A stretch of 64,000 nucleotides of DNA from contig CM035233.1 in the NCBI GenBank assembly GCA_020226215.1, forward strand, positions 30,030,027-30,094,026, in the 5' to 3' direction. The notes under the pieces were generated by a model that was not told the DNA's origin, ran no database searches, and saw nothing but the letters and a program-made list of their open reading frames with translations. The position numbers were made by a program, and so were the translations under genes. This document shows positions 62,952-64,000 of this stretch, piece after piece (the stretch's first letter is position 1; every line of letters begins with the position of its first letter). The DNA is from Sindora glabra (lineage: Eukaryota > Streptophyta > Magnoliopsida > Fabales > Fabaceae).

Positions 62952-63396
62952 CTTTCTAAGTTCACATTAAAATTAAAGAATCTAACTTTGTCAAATAAGG
63001 TATCCTATCTTTCACTTAACCTTCAATCTTAATCTCCCCTAAGTCTGATGTGGCACTAGCAAATCTTGATTCCTTATTGGCAATCTGAATCTACAAGAAC
63101 TCAAATGGACTTTCAAGTGAACCATAAAAAATAATTCTCTCTTTAATTATTCTAAGTCTTTTTTGTTTAGTAATGAAATTAGCATTAACCAAATTCACAA
63201 ACATACTGGATATAAGCTTAATAAGATCCTTTTGTTATCATGGCACAAAAAATTTAAGTGTTAAGATCATTAAGAGCTTTAACAAAAATGTCAGTTACTT
63301 TAATTATTTTTAAACCACTTCCTCCTAAAACCAATTAGACATCAAGTCTTTAAGGTTTCTCAATAAGATCAATAAATGGTTTTAGCTCTAATAACA
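62952..63396 (-). pseudogene. PGDH: 3-phosphoglycerate dehydrogenase pseudogene, upstream part of the last exon
   Basis: Minus strand in shifting frames: LLELKPFIDLIEK, then LVLGGSGLKIIKVTD, CAMITKG, SSMFVNLVNANFITKQKRL, GSLESPFEF, IQIANKESRFASATSDLG, EIKIEG and VKDRIPYLTKL, ending NFNVNLE at the copia insertion. These follow plant PGDH from the region after the catalytic domains up to the ACT domain, which resumes at 56535. The exon seems to start at 63396 behind an acceptor TCATTGCAAG, in the phase expected for a Val-Leu pair, so this is a genomic copy with an intron rather than a processed one. At least six stops or frameshifts are present. Confidence 0.88.
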
Positions 63397-64000
63397 CTTG
63401 CAATGAGAAATTAATGACAACTAACTAACATAAGTACATAGCTATTAAACAATAAATAACATTTTAAGCAATAGACAATGGCATAGTTAACATTATAATT
63501 GGTGTTTGTTGCTTTAATGAAATACTGGTAATGAATAACATGATTAAAGCAATAATAACTAATAAACTATATTATCAAGTCATAACACTAGAAAGTAAGA
63601 TTCATGCATTCCTAACTCTTGTTAGCATAGTTCTTAAAGAAAATATGATTGATAAAATAACAATATGTTGTTCAGTAACTGATCCCCTTATATAGATGTA
63701 AAGGGAAAAAAAGGGTGAGTGAACAATGGCAGTAATTTAACATAATGTGATTGTTTTATATTGCCTCCCTACATTAATGAAGATAACATACACATTAACG
63801 TCAAAATGCAGTTCATATGTCTGTTGTAAGGTTTAGTATTTTCTATGCAATGTACAGTTAGGATAAAGTGGTTAGGAGAAAACTTTTCTAGCATCTACAT
63901 TTTAAAACTATTAGAATGAAGGAATCATAGACTAGATATGAATTGCAATTTTTTAGGATGCTTAATTTTATGTCACTCAATACAATAGTGATAAGAAAAA
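63397..64000 (-). other. Probable intron of the PGDH pseudogene
   Basis: Non-coding AT-rich DNA upstream of the acceptor at 63397-63398. The preceding exon was not found before the window edge. Confidence 0.45.

Overview
This is eukaryotic nuclear DNA from a flowering plant, probably a eudicot. It is strongly AT-rich and built almost entirely of decayed LTR retrotransposons nested in one another. It holds one gene that looks functional and one broken gene. The gene has plant-type GT-AG introns and an apparent plastid transit peptide. I cannot name the species.

Layout. 1-9860: a Ty3/gypsy element of Tekay/Del chromovirus type on the minus strand, with about 2.8 kb LTRs. A copia-type solo LTR (3580-5024, exact 5-bp target duplication) sits inside its reverse transcriptase (RT). 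9861-11420: an LTR relic. About 11430-19600: a Tat/Athila-like gypsy element on the minus strand, split between gag and protease by a 3.3 kb solo LTR (14410-17693, exact target duplication). 19600-29310: LTR and untranslated-region relics, a decayed coiled-coil reading frame, and a copia-type solo LTR (25690-27354). 29317-37540: a Reina-like gypsy element with ~0.78 kb LTRs, a rearranged pol and an LTR inserted into its 3' LTR. 38021-48100: a Tat-lineage gypsy element with a 68-bp tandem array downstream of integrase, a 33-bp palindromic array in its leader, and a 2.85 kb solo LTR (39680-42529, exact target duplication).

48712-52641 (minus): an intact six-exon gene for plastid chorismate mutase, whose predicted exons join in frame to a 319-residue protein. 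52642-56300: intergenic DNA with simple repeats and a hAT-like remnant. 56305-63396: a 3-phosphoglycerate dehydrogenase (serine biosynthesis) pseudogene whose last exon is split by a two-LTR Ty1/copia element (56536-62951). Both halves of the exon are recognisable on either side.

All coding parts of the retroelements that I can orient lie on the minus strand. All are broken by stops and frameshifts. Simple repeats (AT, TAA, CA) mark several points. I found no tRNA, rRNA, CRISPR array or prokaryotic operon. I did not find a new biological system. The most interesting material is the retroelement nesting, the split dehydrogenase gene, the rearranged pol of the Reina-like element and the palindromic leader array.
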